Shown here: positions 61,965-64,000 of the stretch, in pieces
How positions within the stretch are numbered: the first letter of the stretch is position 1
Layout of the letters: the number at the start of each line of letters is the position of its first letter
Source of the DNA: Telluria sp042683405
GTDB taxonomy: Bacteria > Pseudomonadota > Gammaproteobacteria > Burkholderiales > Burkholderiaceae_D
Length of the DNA stretch: 64,000 nt
Assembly: GCF_042683405.1 (NCBI RefSeq)
Contig: NZ_JBHUJS010000014.1
Location: forward strand, 248,001-312,000
Direction of reading: 5' to 3'
Translations under genes and position numbers: made by a program
The notes under the pieces: generated by a model
What the model saw: the letters and a program-made list of their open reading frames with translations, nothing else
What the model was told of the DNA's origin: nothing
The model's database searches: none

Positions 61965-64000
61965 TCAGAAGTGGTACGACCAGTTGACCGTGAAGGTACG
62001 GCCGCGGCCGGCGAAGGTGTTGATCGTCTTGTCCAGCGTCGACGACTGCGAGTAGTAGCCGATGTACTGGCGGTCGAACAGGTTCTCGATGCCCACGCCG
62101 AACTGGCCGTAGCGGGTGTCGAAGCTGGCGATCGCGTCGGCCACGGTGTAGCCGTTGAAGTGCTCTTCCAGGTTGGACGCGCCGGCGAAGCGGCCCTCGT
62201 TGATGTCGCGGTCGGCCAGGTGGGTGGCCTGCACGCGCAGGTTGGAGCGCGGTGCGAACTGCCAGTTCGCGCCCAGCACGGCCTTGTCCGGGCCCTGGTT
62301 GCGTGCGCCCAGCGCCACGTCCAGCGGCGTGCCTTGTGCGATCGCGGTCTTGCCGCGCGTGGTGGCGTAGCTGCCGAAGGCGGACAGCGCGCGCGACAGC
62401 CTGACCTCGCCCGACACCTCCCAGCCCTTCACATGGGTCGGCACGCGGTCCACGTGGCCGATGCCGTTCACCACGCGGATCACGCTGCCCACGTCCGAAC
62501 GCGAATCGTAGTAGGACGCGCCCACGTTGCCCCAGGCGCCGCGCCAGGTCGCGCCGACCTCGTTGTTGCGGGTGACGACCGGCTCCAGCGCGATCAGGCT
62601 GGGGACCGACTGGTTGGGGCGGTTGATGCCGCGCAGGACCAGGCCCGCGTCCGGCAGGCCGAAGCCTTCCGAGCTCGATGCGAATACCGACCAGCCGCCG
62701 CCGACGCGCCAGACCACGCCCAGGTTGGACACGGTCTCGGCGAACGAGGTCGAACCGCCCTTGACCAGCGTGTTGTTGTAGGCCGCCAGGGTGGTGTAGG
62801 TGTCGACGTTCAGTTCAGCGAACTCGCGGCGCAGGCCGCCGCGCACGGTGAACGCGCCGAACTCGTATTCGAGCTGGGCGAACGGCGCGGTGGAGGTGAA
62901 TTCCAGCGGCGGCACCCAGGTGCGGTCGGTGATCGCGAGGCGCTGGCGCGTGTTGTCGTGCAGGTAGTCCACGCCGACGGTCGCTTCCAGGCCTTCCACC
63001 AGGGTATCCGGACGCACGTAGGTGACCTTGGCTCCGCGCTTGTCGGCCACGATCTCGGACTGGTCGTACAGCGTGCCGACCGGCGCGAGGCGCACGTCCT
63101 GGAAGGTGCTGGACGTGGCCGCGCCGTACAGCGCGGTGAAGTCCTGCTTGAACAGCTGGGTCGACAGCGCGCCGCCGCCCAGGCTGGCGTGGCGGTAGTC
63201 CAGGCTGATCGCGCGCGCCTCGTTGCGCGGCGGCGTGCCGGGCGGGGTGCCGCGCTCGGACGAGGTCGGGATGCCGGCTGCCAGGTTGGCGCGCACGGTG
63301 CGGTAGTCGCCGTCGCCTTCCAGCTCGAAGCGGTTGACGGACAGCTGCACGCGCTGGTCGCCGAAGTCCTTGCCAAGCTTGAAGAACACGTCGTTGCCGC
63401 GGCTGTCCATGGTGTCGCCCTGGACCGTGTCCAGTCCGAGCGGGCGGCCCTCGCCGTCGTAGCCCATGCCGCGCCGCTGCACGCCCGCGTAGGCGAACAG
63501 GTCGAACGCTTCGGTCTTGTGCGAGACCGTGTAGCCGGTCTTCCAGTCGATGCTGTCGCTCTCGAACTGGGTGGTGGCGCGCACGTGCACCGAGCTGGTG
63601 GTGCCCATCTTGCGCGGCGACTTGGTGATGTAGTTGATGATGCCGCCGGTCGCGCCCATGCCCTGGATCGCCGAGGCGCCGTTGATCACTTCCACGCGTT
63701 CGATGATCGCGCTGTCGGCGAAGTAGCCTTCACGCGCGCCGTTGCGCAGCGGGTTCGATTGCGGGATCCCGTCCAGCAGGATCAGCGGCTGGCGGCCGCG
63801 CAGCGATTCGCCCTGCGAGGTCAGCTTCTGGCGGCTGGGCGCGTAGCCCGGCACGTAGATCGCCAGCGCGGCCGAAGGATCGTCGGCCAGCGCATATTGG
63901 GTGGACAGCTCGCGCTGGGAAATCACCGACACTGCACCCGGGATCTTCTCCACCGCCTTGCTGGCGCGGGTCGCGGTAATCACCACCTCGGACTGGCCTT
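61965..64000 (-). CDS. TonB-dependent receptor, partial (N terminus beyond the window)
   Basis: At least 677 residues; the frame is open at the window edge (GQSEVVITATRASKAVEKIPG is the plug start), so the signal peptide and true start lie past 64000. Plug domain with SLRGRQPLILLDGIPQSNP and VEVINGASAIQGMGATGGIINYITKSP, then a beta-barrel ending in aromatic residues (NWSYHF). The C-terminal LFDRQYIGYYSQS is typical of siderophore-type receptors. Ligand unknown. Confidence 0.9.
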   Translation of the reverse strand, partial: GQSEVVITATRASKAVEKIPGAVSVISQRELSTQYALADDPSAALAIYVPGYAPSRQKLTSQGESLRGRQPLILLDGIPQSNPLRNGAREGYFADSAIIERVEVINGASAIQGMGATGGIINYITKSPRKMGTTSSVHVRATTQFESDSIDWKTGYTVSHKTEAFDLFAYAGVQRRGMGYDGEGRPLGLDTVQGDTMDSRGNDVFFKLGKDFGDQRVQLSVNRFELEGDGDYRTVRANLAAGIPTSSERGTPPGTPPRNEARAISLDYRHASLGGGALSTQLFKQDFTALYGAATSSTFQDVRLAPVGTLYDQSEIVADKRGAKVTYVRPDTLVEGLEATVGVDYLHDNTRQRLAITDRTWVPPLEFTSTAPFAQLEYEFGAFTVRGGLRREFAELNVDTYTTLAAYNNTLVKGGSTSFAETVSNLGVVWRVGGGWSVFASSSEGFGLPDAGLVLRGINRPNQSVPSLIALEPVVTRNNEVGATWRGAWGNVGASYYDSRSDVGSVIRVVNGIGHVDRVPTHVKGWEVSGEVRLSRALSAFGSYATTRGKTAIAQGTPLDVALGARNQGPDKAVLGANWQFAPRSNLRVQATHLADRDINEGRFAGASNLEEHFNGYTVADAIASFDTRYGQFGVGIENLFDRQYIGYYSQSSTLDKTINTFAGRGRTFTVNWSYHF

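Overview
The window is a GC-rich chromosomal segment of a betaproteobacterium, most likely Oxalobacteraceae close to Massilia, Duganella or Janthinobacterium. This placement is inferred from gene order and protein style: yceF-yceD-rpmF-plsX-fabHDG-acpP-fabF, then ygfX-rpoE-rseA-mucD-grx-lepA-lepB-rnc-era-recO-pdxJ-acpS-uvrC-pgsA-tRNA, plus PEP-CTERM proteins, an EAL/HDOD protein and Bug-type tripartite tricarboxylate transport. No similarity search was available, so names rest on motifs and remembered family sequences.

Layout. 1-6.6 kb holds a PEP-CTERM protein, isocitrate lyase (aceA), RlmJ, an EAL/HDOD signalling protein, an RsmI-like methylase and the Maf/YceF pyrophosphatase. 6.6-13.2 kb is the ribosomal protein L32 and fatty-acid/phospholipid synthesis cluster. 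13.3-18.5 kb holds the sigma-E locus (YgfX-like, RpoE, a short soluble-looking RseA, MucD), a glutaredoxin and a DUF2231/sorbosone-dehydrogenase lipoprotein pair. 18.8-27.6 kb is a tightly spaced translation, RNA-processing and repair operon from lepA to uvrC. 27.6-29.1 kb carries a tandem repeat array, pgsA, three identical tRNA-Gly genes and tRNA-Cys.

From 29.1 to about 43.4 kb the content is accessory. It includes GNAT and membrane proteins, lipoproteins, a serine carboxypeptidase with an EF-hand neighbour, a second PEP-CTERM protein, a truncated RlmI-like methyltransferase, unknown small proteins, a CAT-family acetyltransferase, an orphan Xre/MbcA-type antitoxin, an amino-acid permease, an alanine-rich lipoprotein and an ArsC-like protein lacking its catalytic cysteine. 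From 43.5 to 64 kb lie a LysR/MFS divergent pair, a very large Lhr-type helicase, a TonB-type outer-membrane protein, a lipid kinase, the TctCBA uptake system, the glutathione-dependent formaldehyde oxidation pair (frmA-fghA), a short-chain dehydrogenase, a diguanylate cyclase and the 3' part of a TonB-dependent receptor that runs off the end.

The most distinctive property is a set of short dispersed palindromic repeats. One family has GGGGACTGTCCCC arms, often around an inner CCGCTGAGCGG stem. It recurs in at least eight intergenic places, forms a five-unit array after uvrC, sits directly before fabD and abuts the truncated methyltransferase. A second family (GGCGGAATCGG arms) has three copies. 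A third (GGTGCCTGACCCC type) is inserted twice, in frame, inside the Lhr helicase gene. The other points of interest are the reduced RseA with no RseB, a candidate sigma-E autoregulatory promoter, and the cysteine-less ArsC.
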